DNA from: ZC4RG30 sp965652645
GTDB lineage: Bacteria > Pseudomonadota > Gammaproteobacteria > Steroidobacterales > Steroidobacteraceae
Reading direction: 5' to 3'
NCBI GenBank assembly: GCA_965652645.1
Contig: CBFGXE010000008.1
Coordinates: 1-64,000, forward strand
Length of the DNA: 64,000 nucleotides
Shown: in pieces, positions 43,967 through 52,356 of the stretch
How positions within the stretch are numbered: the first letter of the stretch is position 1
Layout of the letters: each line of letters starts with the position of its first letter
Translations under genes and position numbers: made by a program
The notes under the pieces: generated by a model
Told to the model about the DNA's origin: nothing
The model's input: only the letters and a program-made list of their open reading frames with translations
Database searches by the model: none

Positions 43967-44419
43967 GTGAGGAATTCCTCAAATTTCCTGTCTGTCGGAG
44001 CATTGGTACTGCTATCCGCCTGCGCCACCGGCGGTTCTACGGACTTCAGTGACACCGACGCCGCGGCAATACGCGCCGCCGAGGCATTTGCAGTGAGACA
44101 CGGGTTCACGGACGCCCCTCATCCCAGGGACCAACCGGTCCTGGATGTAGAGCTGTTCGATAACCTGGCCGAGAATTCCGACGAGCTTCTCAAGGGGCGC
44201 TACAACAGAATTCAGCTTCCGGCCTTTGGTTTCGGCAAGACATCCCGGGGTTTGTACTATGTGCTTTTCAGGGCAACCAAGGATCCGACAGAGATCTGGG
44301 GGATCGCCGTCGTTGACGGAGAGGCCACACAGGTTCTTCACACTCTTCCGAGGGGCTATAAGAAGAGCTGGCGTCCGGTGCCGCCCGACCCGGAACTGCA
44401 GCGAGCCATCCGGCCTTGA
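43967..44419 (+). CDS. hypothetical lipoprotein
   Basis: This 150-residue protein has a signal peptide with lipobox LLSAC (Cys19), then a soluble domain with FAVRHGFTDAPHPRDQP and YYVLFRATKDPTEIWGIAVVDG. No family is recognised. The start is a GTG without a strong ribosome-binding site. It lies between another unknown and a truncated hydrolase in a region of weakly conserved genes. Confidence 0.6.
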   Translation: MRNSSNFLSVGALVLLSACATGGSTDFSDTDAAAIRAAEAFAVRHGFTDAPHPRDQPVLDVELFDNLAENSDELLKGRYNRIQLPAFGFGKTSRGLYYVLFRATKDPTEIWGIAVVDGEATQVLHTLPRGYKKSWRPVPPDPELQRAIRP

Positions 44420-44423
44420 AATC

Positions 44424-44843
44424 GTGCCTGGCAGAGGCGCAATTCTCGCTGCGCTTCTGATTGTTCTCGGCAGCGCCAGAGCACAAGACTTCTGGCCATC
44501 ACTTCCGGTTGAGGGGGCACCGGTCGCGCAAGGCGGACCTTACAAGGTCTTGCAGGAGACGACCTTCGGCTTGCAGGGCCACATCGCCATCCGGCCCTCT
44601 TCTCTCGGGCAGTTTCCGGACCGCGATTCCCTGCCCGTATTGGTTTGGGTCAACGGCGGCTGCGTGGCCGATAGCAGCCCCTACCTCGAATTCCTGACCA
44701 CAATCGCGTCGCACGGATTTCTCGTGATTGCCACAACCCAAGTCGGCGACATTTTCGATCCGTACATTGCCGGCGGTCCATCTGGCTTCACGCCTGTCAG
44801 TCTCAATGCAGGTAAACGGGCATCTCAAGCTCCGGTGACGTAA
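44424..44843 (+). pseudogene. truncated alpha/beta-hydrolase (dienelactone hydrolase/chlorophyllase-like)
   Basis: The frame starts at a GTG and encodes a signal peptide (ILAALLIVLGSARAQD) followed by the N-terminal strand-helix pattern of a secreted alpha/beta-hydrolase: LPVLVWVNGGCVADSSPYLEFLTTIASHGFLVIAT. The nucleophile Ser motif, acid and His, expected further on, are missing: the frame ends at 139 residues, and its last 14 codons overlap the opposite-strand propeller gene. The break lies near 44800. It is probably a 3'-deleted remnant joined to the end of the propeller gene. Confidence 0.6.
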
Positions 44844-46491
44844 CCATCAGGATCCGCTGCCCGTCCGGCGTCACCGCAAATTGCGGCCCGGCTCCCGTGT
44901 TCACCATGCTTGAATTGATCGGTGCCGAGAACAGCTTTACGGGCGCCGACGCAGTAAAGCTGTTCCCATCCGCAGAATAGGAAAGGCTGATCGACATCAA
45001 CGACCCGTCAGCCTCCACATAGAAAAGCTCCTTGCCGTCACCGCGCCAGCGGGGCCAGCCACCACCAGTGGTGGTCAACGGCTTCGACATCGTCCCCAGG
45101 TTCGGCGGCGCAAACGGTCCTTGTAGGTGAATCTGGTGGGATCCAGCGCCCTGGAACTGCACGGCGATCCACCGTCCATCCGGCGAAACCTTCGGCCAAT
45201 GCACGGGTGTCGTGCCAGGCCGAATGATGGATATCTCCCTGCCTGTCTGCTGGTCGAGAACCCACAGGTCGGGCGTGTTCATGCGATAGAAGAGATACCG
45301 GCCATCGCGCGTCATGTCCATCGGACGGCGCAGGGCAACGGTTTCAAACACTTTCTCCGGCACGAGCGGCTTGCCGATTTCCTGCTGGTAGGTTTCGATG
45401 GTGGCGGTGCGCTTGGACGAAAAAAGCACGCTGGTGCCGTCGCTCGACCAGATCTGGTCCAGGTCACTCTCCGGCCCGTCAGAAACCGGGGTCATCCTGC
45501 CGGTGGCCAGGTCGACGATACCGACGCTGGTGCTGCCGCCTTGCGCGTGGTTGAGCAGCACCGACTTGCCGTCGGGGGACAGGGAGACGGTACCGCCACC
45601 GGCGGCAAAAGGCTCGCCGACTGTGCCAAGCGGCTTGCCGGCGCGGTCATACCAGACGAGCTGCTTCCCGCCGCCGGCGCTGCCGGTGCGATACGCCACC
45701 TGCTTGCCGTTGGATGACACGGGAGCCGACGCCGGGGACCCGGTGGCGACATTCCGGACGATCACCTGGTCGTCATTCTCCAGGATGCCCAGCACCGGAT
45801 CGAACGTGCGGGCATGCAACACACCGTTCTGGGTGTAGTACAGCTTGCCATCCGCAAAGACCCCGGCGGACTCGGAGTCGATCAGCCGACGCTTGATCTG
45901 TGTGCCGATGATGCCCTGGTAGATGCCGCGTTCTCCCGCCCTTCCCTGCGCGTGGAACAGGAAGTTGACCCCATCGGGCAGGAAATGGGGACGGGAAAGG
46001 GAAAACTGGTCGGGTCCATCCAGCGTGGCAGCCGGTGTAGGCTGGCCGCCGGTCTCCGGAACCTGCCAGATGATGTATTGGCCAGCCGTGGAGAAGAGGA
46101 TGATGCCGTCCTTGCCCCAGCTTGCCCCCGAAGCATAGGTGAGCCGCGGCAGGATGGTCGTCACCTGCCCGGACTCGATATCGATCTGCCTCATCTGGTC
46201 TGACGCGAAGAAGCCGAGCTTGCGGCCATCGGGCGACCAGAACGGGAAAGACGCGTCGACCGTGCCAGGCAACGGCCGCGCCGCGCCGGATCCCACCGGT
46301 TTCAGCCAGATGTGTTTGCGGCCCTCGTGGCGACCCATGACGGCCAGGGTCTGTCCATCGGGTGACAGGGCGACGGATGTGTCACTGGTGGGAGGTGTGC
46401 CAGCGACTGCGACGTCTGCTGCCAGGCTGGCACCACCCAGGCCTGTTCCCAGGAGCGCCACCATCAAACATACGAAAGGCCTGCGCTTCAT
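44803..46491 (-). CDS. secreted TolB/WD40-like beta-propeller protein
   Basis: This 562-residue protein has a signal peptide (residues 1-25, ending SLAADV) and repeated propeller motifs of the type LSPDGxxLA, WSPDGRKLGFF, LSPDGKSVLL, WSSDGTSVLFSS, SPDGRWIAVQF and RWRGDGKELFY, a TolB-like PD40 pattern. Such repeats often form the C-terminal half of Ser/Thr kinases, but no kinase domain is present. Function is unknown; binding or scaffold roles are possible. The start at 46491 is preceded by AGGGAG. Its 3' end meets the truncated hydrolase. Confidence 0.82.
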   Translation of the reverse strand: MKRRPFVCLMVALLGTGLGGASLAADVAVAGTPPTSDTSVALSPDGQTLAVMGRHEGRKHIWLKPVGSGAARPLPGTVDASFPFWSPDGRKLGFFASDQMRQIDIESGQVTTILPRLTYASGASWGKDGIILFSTAGQYIIWQVPETGGQPTPAATLDGPDQFSLSRPHFLPDGVNFLFHAQGRAGERGIYQGIIGTQIKRRLIDSESAGVFADGKLYYTQNGVLHARTFDPVLGILENDDQVIVRNVATGSPASAPVSSNGKQVAYRTGSAGGGKQLVWYDRAGKPLGTVGEPFAAGGGTVSLSPDGKSVLLNHAQGGSTSVGIVDLATGRMTPVSDGPESDLDQIWSSDGTSVLFSSKRTATIETYQQEIGKPLVPEKVFETVALRRPMDMTRDGRYLFYRMNTPDLWVLDQQTGREISIIRPGTTPVHWPKVSPDGRWIAVQFQGAGSHQIHLQGPFAPPNLGTMSKPLTTTGGGWPRWRGDGKELFYVEADGSLMSISLSYSADGNSFTASAPVKLFSAPINSSMVNTGAGPQFAVTPDGQRILMVTSPELEMPVYLH

Positions 46492-46563
46492 TTTGAACTC
46501 CCTGTATTGAATCGGCGCTTGCTGCGCATGATACGGCCATCGGGTGCGCGCTGAGGGATTGGC

Positions 46564-46809
46564 GTGCCCACGCACCTGCCCTGCCCTTTCACGCGGTGCG
46601 ATTTCCTGCCGAGTCAGGTCAAACCTGTTGTCATTGATTTGGCAACAAGACTGACTTCCGGGAGGGCCGAGGCAATTCCCGGCAGCGACACCGGCGAGGA
46701 GTATGCGAATATCAAGGTGAAGCTCACCGCGCTGATTGCGCAGAACCAGCCACGCATCCAGAAGCGAATCGAGGAGGCAATTGCAAGGTCAGAGGCTGGA
46801 GACCTCTGA
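46564..46809 (+). CDS. possible small hypothetical protein or gene remnant
   Basis: An 81-codon frame starts with GTG preceded by GAGGG. The second half is a plausible amphipathic helix (IKVKLTALIAQNQPRIQKRIEEAIARSE); the first half looks random. Nothing is recognised. It may be the tail of a degraded gene, and its support is weak. Confidence 0.3.
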   Translation: MPTHLPCPFTRCDFLPSQVKPVVIDLATRLTSGRAEAIPGSDTGEEYANIKVKLTALIAQNQPRIQKRIEEAIARSEAGDL

Positions 46810-46858
46810 CTCTGTATTGCGGAAGTATGGCCAACATGGGCGCCTGGACGCGACATAC

Positions 46859-47254
46859 ATGACCGAAGGCCTGGTGACCATACAAACGTACTCGGACGTG
46901 ACCGAGGCGCAAATCGCCGGCGGGCTGCTCAGATCGGCGGGCATCCCCGTGCACCTTCATGGCGCAAACCACGTCTCGGCCAACTGGATGCTGGGCCTTG
47001 CCGTCGGAGTCAGGTTGCAGGTTCCTGCAAGCTTCGAGAGTGACGCCCGCGAGATCCTGGCAATCGAAGCTCCGCTCGAAGAACCTGGCGATACCTGCCC
47101 AAGGTGCGGAAGCGCCGAAGTGGTGGCTGCCTCTGCAAGCAGGAAGGCCTCACTGGTTCTCACGCACATGCTGCAACTGCCATGGCCATTCCGTCGTGAC
47201 AGGCTCCGCTGCCAAAGTTGTGCGCACACCTGGGCCCAGGGTAGCGACAACTGA
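46859..47254 (+). CDS. DUF2007-type protein with C-terminal zinc ribbon
   Basis: This 131-residue protein has an N-terminal DUF2007-like domain (VTIQTYSDVTEAQIAGGLLRSAGIPVHLHG; residues 4-75), a group annotated as putative signal-transducing proteins. A C-terminal zinc-ribbon has CPRCG and CQSCAHTW pairs about 40 residues apart. ATG at 46859 is chosen because it begins just before the domain; the frame is open further upstream. Function is unknown. Confidence 0.72.
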   Translation: MTEGLVTIQTYSDVTEAQIAGGLLRSAGIPVHLHGANHVSANWMLGLAVGVRLQVPASFESDAREILAIEAPLEEPGDTCPRCGSAEVVAASASRKASLVLTHMLQLPWPFRRDRLRCQSCAHTWAQGSDN

Positions 47255-47322
47255 TCGATGCAGGAGAGAGAGTGTGTGGTAACGGCGCCACCCATCATGG
47301 CTGGCATGCAAAGGAGGAAGTG

Positions 47323-47784
47323 ATGGGACATCCCGCATCCAGGATACTGCCGACTGTGTCCGCATCGCTCCTGGCTGGCCTGCTTTTCCTGCCGGTCACC
47401 GCTGATGCGGCCGACGCCGTTGCGCAGCAACTCACAGCGCCCAGGGCGTCGGAAAAGGTTGCCGCCGTACTTTGGACGCGGCGAGCCGACCGCTACACGC
47501 TCCAGATCGTCTTCCCCCGCTCCAGTCGCGTGATGGGCCGGGTTGACGGCAGGAAGCTCGATCCCAACGGGCCGAATCCCGAGGTGACCTTGTGGCTGCT
47601 GGGAGAGGACGGTACCGTCATTTCGGTCTCAAGGGAGCAGCCACTGGGAGCAGGACCGCCCAGCGTGCCTGCGGAGGCAGCTTATTCGGTATCCCTCGCC
47701 TCCGGCGAACGGGCGGTGGCGGCGGCAATCAGGATCGACGACGCGTTCTTCATCGAGCCGCTGCAAGCCTTGAACAGCAAGTAG
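47323..47784 (+). CDS. hypothetical exported protein
   Basis: This 153-residue protein has a signal peptide (residues 1-30, LLAGLLFLPVTADA) and a small, mainly beta, domain. AAGGAGG precedes the ATG at 47323. No family is recognised. It lies 58 bases before the NlpE-META lipoprotein gene and may be cotranscribed with it. Confidence 0.6.
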   Translation: MGHPASRILPTVSASLLAGLLFLPVTADAADAVAQQLTAPRASEKVAAVLWTRRADRYTLQIVFPRSSRVMGRVDGRKLDPNGPNPEVTLWLLGEDGTVISVSREQPLGAGPPSVPAEAAYSVSLASGERAVAAAIRIDDAFFIEPLQALNSK

Positions 47785-47842
47785 CCCCCGCGTTGATGGA
47801 CGCCGACGCAATCGCTTCGCAGCATCGAACGAGGAGGCCCCC

Positions 47843-48637
47843 GTGAACAAGACATCGACGGTCGCGCTTTTCTCCCTGGCATTCATCCTCACCGGTTGTG
47901 GGGCTGATCGCAGCCCTCCACCCCCTTCTCCTGTTTCTTCTGCCCCGGCCGATTCCGCGCACAATTCCCGCAATTCCCTGGACTGGGCCGGCACCTACCG
48001 CGGAGTCCTCCCTTGCGCCGACTGCGAAGGGATCGAAACCGTCATTGCCCTGGCCGAAGACGGCAGCTTCCGCGAGCACACCCGCTACCTCGGGAGGAAC
48101 GAAGGGCAGACGGAGTCCTCCCGCCAGGGCACTTTCGACTGGAGCACGGACGGCAGCACCGTGACGCTGGCTGGCGATCCGCCCAACCCCTATCGCGTGG
48201 GCGAAAACCGCCTCACGCGCCTGGCGCTGGACGGCTCGCCGGTTACCGGGACCCTGGCGGAGAACTATGTGCTCACCAGGGTCACCCCGGAGATCACCGG
48301 CTGGAGATGGATACTGGTCGAGCTGAGGGGAGAGCCTGTGACTGGACTGGAGCGCGCTCCTTTCCTTGTGCTCAACGCCGCGGAAAATCGCGCCACGGGC
48401 TTCGGTGGCTGCAACAGCTTCTCCGGTGGCTTCGTGCTGGATGAGGCCACCCTGCGCCTGCGCTTTGAACGCATGGTGTCCACGCTGCGCGCCTGCGCTG
48501 CCGGCATGGAAACCGAGCAGGCACTGCACCAGGTGCTCGAGATGGTCGACAACTACTCGCTCTCTGGCGACCAGCTGTCTCTCAACCGGGCACGCATGGC
48601 GCCCCTGGCGCGCTTCGTCGCCAGCTTTCCGGAATGA
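47843..48637 (+). CDS. NlpE-META fusion lipoprotein
   Basis: This 264-residue lipoprotein has lipobox LTGC (Cys19) and a Pro/Ser-rich linker. An NlpE-type domain (residues 45-145) carries GTYRGVLPCADCEGIETVIAL with its CxxC pair. A META/HslJ domain (150-260) contains WRWILVELRGEPV, FGGCNSFSGGF and MVSTLRACA. NlpE senses envelope stress through Cpx in E. coli, and HslJ is a heat-inducible outer-membrane protein linked to novobiocin resistance. Their fusion suggests an envelope-stress lipoprotein. GTG start is preceded by GAGGAGG. Confidence 0.85.
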   Translation: MNKTSTVALFSLAFILTGCGADRSPPPPSPVSSAPADSAHNSRNSLDWAGTYRGVLPCADCEGIETVIALAEDGSFREHTRYLGRNEGQTESSRQGTFDWSTDGSTVTLAGDPPNPYRVGENRLTRLALDGSPVTGTLAENYVLTRVTPEITGWRWILVELRGEPVTGLERAPFLVLNAAENRATGFGGCNSFSGGFVLDEATLRLRFERMVSTLRACAAGMETEQALHQVLEMVDNYSLSGDQLSLNRARMAPLARFVASFPE

Positions 48638-48764
48638 GCTTGACGAACAAGACAGTTGCCGAATTCCCCGCGCGCGTTGAAACTCCATTCCCGTGACGCC
48701 ACCACCTGCCTCCGGGGGCAACCGGTCGGCGACACGCATGCAAGTAACAGAGAGGACTCTCAAG

Positions 48765-48998
48765 ATGGCCGCAAAGAAGAAAGGCAAGGTGAAACGGACA
48801 ACCCTGCGCAGCTCGAAGGGAACCAAGCTCTACGCCGTCCGCAATGCCGACGGCACGTTCCGCGACATCCAGACCTACAAGCGCGCCCACGCCGCTGACC
48901 TGCGGCGCACCAGCAAGACGGAGGCGCCTGCCAAGAGCGCTGCGAAGAAGAAAGCCAGGAAAAAGGCCAAGAAGAAGGCCCCGGCCAAGAAGAAGTAG
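48765..48998 (+). CDS. small lysine-rich, histone-H1-like protein
   Basis: This 77-residue protein has a short conserved-looking head (KRTTLRSSKGTKLYAVRNADGTFRDIQTYKRAH) and a tail of Lys/Ala repeats (SAAKKKARKKAKKKAPAKKK) resembling bacterial histone H1-like and AlgP tails. It is probably a nucleic-acid-binding protein. ATG at 48765 follows GAGAGGACTCTC; an in-frame ATG at 48738 would add nine residues. No partner gene is evident. Confidence 0.75.
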   Translation: MAAKKKGKVKRTTLRSSKGTKLYAVRNADGTFRDIQTYKRAHAADLRRTSKTEAPAKSAAKKKARKKAKKKAPAKKK

Positions 48999-49050
48999 CC
49001 TTACTCCCCCCGCACGGCTGGAGAGCTGCCAGCCGTGCGCAGGCGGTGGC

Positions 49051-49722
49051 ATGAACATCAGGTCCATCCTTGAAGTCACCGGTTTCGTGGTGCTTCCGGG
49101 AGTCCTCTCCCAGGCCCAGTGCCGCAGCATCGCCCGCCAGATTGACCAGCAGCCTGGCACGGCTGGCGACCGCAATCTCCTGCAGGAGACCTGGTGTTCT
49201 GACCTGGCTGCATCACTCCGGGACACCATTGATCTTGGCGCGGCCCTGACCGGATCCGTCGCCGTGCAGTGCACGTACTTCGACAAGTCCGAACACTCCA
49301 ACTGGCTCGTGCCGCTGCACCAGGACCTCGGCATTCCGGTGCAGGAACGCGTGTCGGCGGCTGAACTGACGGGCTGGTCCACCAAGCAGGGCATGGTTTT
49401 TGTCCAGCCGCCCGCCTCCGTGGTTGAGACGCTGACCATCGTCCGCGTGCACCTGGATGACAGCACCGAAGACAATGGTCCGCTGCGCGTGGTGCCCGGT
49501 TCGCACCTGGCCGGGAGACTGCGCGCCGAGGAACAGCGCAGGTTCCGTGATCTGCACGGGGAGGTGGTCTGCACCACGCCCCGCGGAGGCGTCATCGCCT
49601 TGAAGCCCCTGCTCCTGCACGCTTCAAGCAAGGCGACGGTGCCTCGGCCCCGCAGGGTGCTTCACTATCTGTATGGCCCCAGGGACCTGCCGCATGGACT
49701 GGCGTGGGCGAAAGCGGTCTGA
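49051..49722 (+). CDS. phytanoyl-CoA dioxygenase (PhyH) family protein
   Basis: This 223-residue Fe(II)/2-oxoglutarate dioxygenase-type protein has metal-ligand motif HQD (LVPLHQDLGIP, near residue 90) and distal His and Arg in LLLHASSKATVPRPRRVLHY near residue 190. GPLRVVPGSHLAGRL is the usual PhyH block. The substrate is unknown; family members hydroxylate lipids, ectoine or other small molecules. The start at 49051 begins just before the first core strand (TGFVVLPGVLS). Confidence 0.85.
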   Translation: MNIRSILEVTGFVVLPGVLSQAQCRSIARQIDQQPGTAGDRNLLQETWCSDLAASLRDTIDLGAALTGSVAVQCTYFDKSEHSNWLVPLHQDLGIPVQERVSAAELTGWSTKQGMVFVQPPASVVETLTIVRVHLDDSTEDNGPLRVVPGSHLAGRLRAEEQRRFRDLHGEVVCTTPRGGVIALKPLLLHASSKATVPRPRRVLHYLYGPRDLPHGLAWAKAV

Positions 49723-49860
49723 CGCCCTTCTGGTGCCTGCCCTGGAGTTCCAGCTTTCCCTTGATGAACTTTGCGCGCCATGTTGGTGCACACCGCCTTC
49801 GGGCGCAGGGCCTCCCACCGATAGCTGGCGTAGCCCCGGTGAAAGTGGTAATCAGGCGTG

Positions 49861-50328
49861 ATGATCCAGAGGCGCACCCTGATTTCGTTCGTCACGGCAT
49901 CGCTGGTTGCGCCGCCCACCCTGGCCTGCGTTCCGGTGACCAGGGGCGCCAACCTTGAAAGCGAGGTGCTGCGTGCGTATCAGGAGGCTGCCGCCGTGGT
50001 GCTCGCCGAGGTCATCGAGGCAAGAACCGAAAAGCGCTACCCCCCGTTCGGTGACGGGCCGGTACATCATGCGCGCCTGAGGGTCATGGTGCAGTGGAAA
50101 GGCCGGCACGAACCGGGCAGCGAGATCGAAACCACGGCCGGCACCGGCGCGGCGATGTGCAACGCCGTGCTGGCGCGCGGCGAGGTACACCTGCTCTACC
50201 TGCCCGCCGATGAACCCTACGAGCTCACCTCCATCCGCCACCTGAAGCTCGAGGATGCGTCGCAGGACATCCGGATCCTGGGCGATCGCTATCGCAGGCC
50301 CACCGCCGGCGGAGGAGCGAGGGGATAG
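49861..50328 (+). CDS. hypothetical exported protein, possibly NTR/TIMP-like
   Basis: This 155-residue protein has a signal peptide (residues 1-23) and mature N-terminal Cys (LACVPVTRG). A beta-rich pattern follows, with VVLAEVIEARTE, ARLRVMVQWKGRHEPGSEIE, MCNAVLARGEVHLLYL. This arrangement of an N-terminal Cys and a second Cys before a GxxHLLYL strand resembles bacterial netrin/TIMP-like domains, but the resemblance is weak. A GTG at 49858 is an alternative start. Confidence 0.6.
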   Translation: MIQRRTLISFVTASLVAPPTLACVPVTRGANLESEVLRAYQEAAAVVLAEVIEARTEKRYPPFGDGPVHHARLRVMVQWKGRHEPGSEIETTAGTGAAMCNAVLARGEVHLLYLPADEPYELTSIRHLKLEDASQDIRILGDRYRRPTAGGGARG

Positions 50329-50501
50329 CGCCATGCGCCAGGCCCCCATCGCGCTGCTGGCAGTGGCTGCCAGAACCTGCCGCACATCGGGATTCCGGGT
50401 GGAGTAGCGGCTGGCTGATTGGCCGGCGGCCTGGTCTTGACCCTGCGCCACGCGTGGATCATGGTGCCTTCGCCCCACAGAGCGAACACCAAGGAGTCCA
50501 C

Positions 50502-50870
50502 ATGAAACGCGCCATCGTCGGAGCGGCCATCGCCGCAACCGCCATCGTCTCCTTCGTGGCCATGTCCGGCGACGCACCGGACCGACCCGCAGGTGTCTCT
50601 GCCAACGAATGGATCCCCGTCACTGATTCGTTCGGCATCGTGCTGATGCAGACTCACGTGCCGGTCACCGGCAGCGGTGACGCCCTGGAGAAGCTGGAAG
50701 GATCCGGCGGCGTGATCATGCAGCCCCGGGGTGGAAGCGGTTACACGCCCCCGAGCACCATGCTGCTGCTTCGGCCACCCGTCGGTGGCTACTTTATGGT
50801 CAAGGGCGCCGGCGGCTGGACGCGCCTGGTCGTGGTCGAACCGGTGAAAGGCCCGGGCGACGCCGGCTGA
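50502..50870 (+). CDS. hypothetical exported protein
   Basis: This 122-residue protein begins with a hydrophobic segment (AIVGAAIAATAIVSFVAMSG) that is a signal peptide or anchor, followed by a short beta-type domain. AAGGAG precedes the ATG at 50502. No family is recognised. Confidence 0.65.
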   Translation: MKRAIVGAAIAATAIVSFVAMSGDAPDRPAGVSANEWIPVTDSFGIVLMQTHVPVTGSGDALEKLEGSGGVIMQPRGGSGYTPPSTMLLLRPPVGGYFMVKGAGGWTRLVVVEPVKGPGDAG

Positions 50871-50959
50871 TCCTTCCCGATCGAGGGTTTCGCTGACCTG
50901 CGCCCATCGTAGGCTGGCTGCATCAACGTTGGGCGCAACGCGCCCAGAAGGCAGACAGC

Positions 50960-51112
50960 ATGGGTACGGGCGACAGTGGCGCGGAGTACAGCTACATCCC
51001 GCACGTGGAGCGCCAGCGGCGCAAGGTCGCGATTCGACTGGTGGTGGCCCTGTCGGCCGTCGGAATACTGGTCGTGCTGGCGAGCTGGCTTGCCAGCCAG
51101 GCCAGGCTCTAG
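50960..51112 (+). CDS. 50-residue single-pass membrane protein
   Basis: A short frame starting ATG at 50960 encodes a polar N-terminus of about 23 residues ending in RQRRK, then one hydrophobic helix (LVVALSAVGILVVLASWLA) and a short tail, SQARL. The positive-inside rule predicts a cytoplasmic N-terminus. GAAGG lies about ten bases upstream. It converges on fabH, overlapping its stop codon. It is small enough to be missed by automatic annotation. No function is known. Confidence 0.5.
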   Translation: MGTGDSGAEYSYIPHVERQRRKVAIRLVVALSAVGILVVLASWLASQARL

Positions 51113-52074
51113 AGCCGTACCAGCGCGGCGCCCCAGGTAAAGCCGCCGCCAAACGCCTCCAGCAGCAGCAGGTCGCCCTGCTTGATGCGCCCGTCACGCA
51201 CGCCGGTATCCAGTGCGAGCGGCACGGAGGCGGCGGAAGTGTTGCCGTGTTCGTGCACGGTGACGATCACGCGCTCCATCGGCAGGTCGAGCTTCCTGGC
51301 CACGGCCTGGATGATGCGGATGTTGGCCTGGTGCGGCACCAGCCAGTCGATGGCCGACTTCGGGAGCCCGTTCTTCTCCAGCACCTCGTCCACCGAGGCG
51401 CCGAGCATGGTAACCGCCACCTTGAAGGTCTCGCGACCCAGCATGCGGATCACCGCGCGTCCGCCGGAATCCGGCGCATAACCGCGCGATACGCCCCCGG
51501 TGCAATACAGCAGATTTTCGTAGCTGCCATCGGCATGCAGGTGGGTGGAGATGATGCCGGCCTCTTCGGACGGCGCCAGGACCACCGCGCCCGCGCCGTC
51601 GGCGAACAGGATGGCGGTGGTACGGTCGGTGAAATCGGTGATGCGGCTGAGCGTCTCGGCGCCCACCACCAGCGCGCGCTTCGCCGAACCGGTTCGCACG
51701 AACTTGTCGGCAATCGACAGCGCGTAGATGAAGCCGCTGCAGGCCGCCTCCACGCTGAAGGCCGGCACGCCAAGGCATCCCAGGCGTGCCTGCAACAGCG
51801 TGCCGCTGTTGGGGAACACCAGGTCGGGCGTGGCGGTGGCAAAGACAATCAGGTCGATGTCGGTGGGCGCAATGCCCGCCGCGGCGATGGCGCGGCGCGC
51901 GGCCTGCTCGGCCATGTCGACGGTGGTCTCGCCCTCGGCCGCATAGCGGCGCTCGACGATGCCCGTGCGCTCACGGATCCACTCGTCGGAGGTGTCCATC
52001 ATCTTCTCGAGGTCGGTGTTGTGCACCACCCTCTCGGGAAGATACGACCCGGTGCCGATGATTCGGGAATTCAT
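51109..52074 (-). CDS. fabH: beta-ketoacyl-ACP synthase III
   Basis: This 321-residue enzyme condenses acetyl-CoA with malonyl-ACP to start fatty acid synthesis. The catalytic triad is visible in VEAACSGFIYAL (Cys), VPHQANIRI (His) and HEHGNTSAASVPLA (Asn). The length is standard. It is the last gene of yceD-rpmF-fabH; plsX, usually between rpmF and fabH, and fabD-fabG-acpP, usually after it, are absent here. Confidence 0.96.
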   Translation of the reverse strand: MNSRIIGTGSYLPERVVHNTDLEKMMDTSDEWIRERTGIVERRYAAEGETTVDMAEQAARRAIAAAGIAPTDIDLIVFATATPDLVFPNSGTLLQARLGCLGVPAFSVEAACSGFIYALSIADKFVRTGSAKRALVVGAETLSRITDFTDRTTAILFADGAGAVVLAPSEEAGIISTHLHADGSYENLLYCTGGVSRGYAPDSGGRAVIRMLGRETFKVAVTMLGASVDEVLEKNGLPKSAIDWLVPHQANIRIIQAVARKLDLPMERVIVTVHEHGNTSAASVPLALDTGVRDGRIKQGDLLLLEAFGGGFTWGAALVRL

Positions 52075-52150
52075 GCAGCAGTGCGCGGTACGCCGCCGGT
52101 GCGCACCAGGGAGGTGCGCCCGCGCGCGATTCACCGCGCCGCGCGGTTCC

Positions 52151-52342
52151 TCAGTCTTCCGCCGAGTCGGCCGGCGCTTCGATCACGCGCTTGCCGCGGT
52201 AGAAGCCATCCGGGGTGATGCGATGGCGCAGGTGCGTCTCGCCGGACTGGGGATCGATCGACAGCGCCGGCTTGGCGACGTGATCGTGCGAGCGGTGCAT
52301 TCCGCGCTTGGAGGGAGTCTTGCGACTCTTCTGGACTGGCAT
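52151..52342 (-). CDS. rpmF: 50S ribosomal protein L32
   Basis: The 63-residue protein starts MPVQKSRKTPSKRGMHRSHD, the standard L32 N-terminus, and continues GETHLRHRITPDGFYRGK. The C-terminal zinc cysteines found in some L32 proteins are absent, as in other proteobacteria. It lies 14 bases after yceD and 76 before fabH. Confidence 0.98.
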   Translation of the reverse strand: MPVQKSRKTPSKRGMHRSHDHVAKPALSIDPQSGETHLRHRITPDGFYRGKRVIEAPADSAED

Positions 52343-52356
52343 GGCTTATCTCTCCG

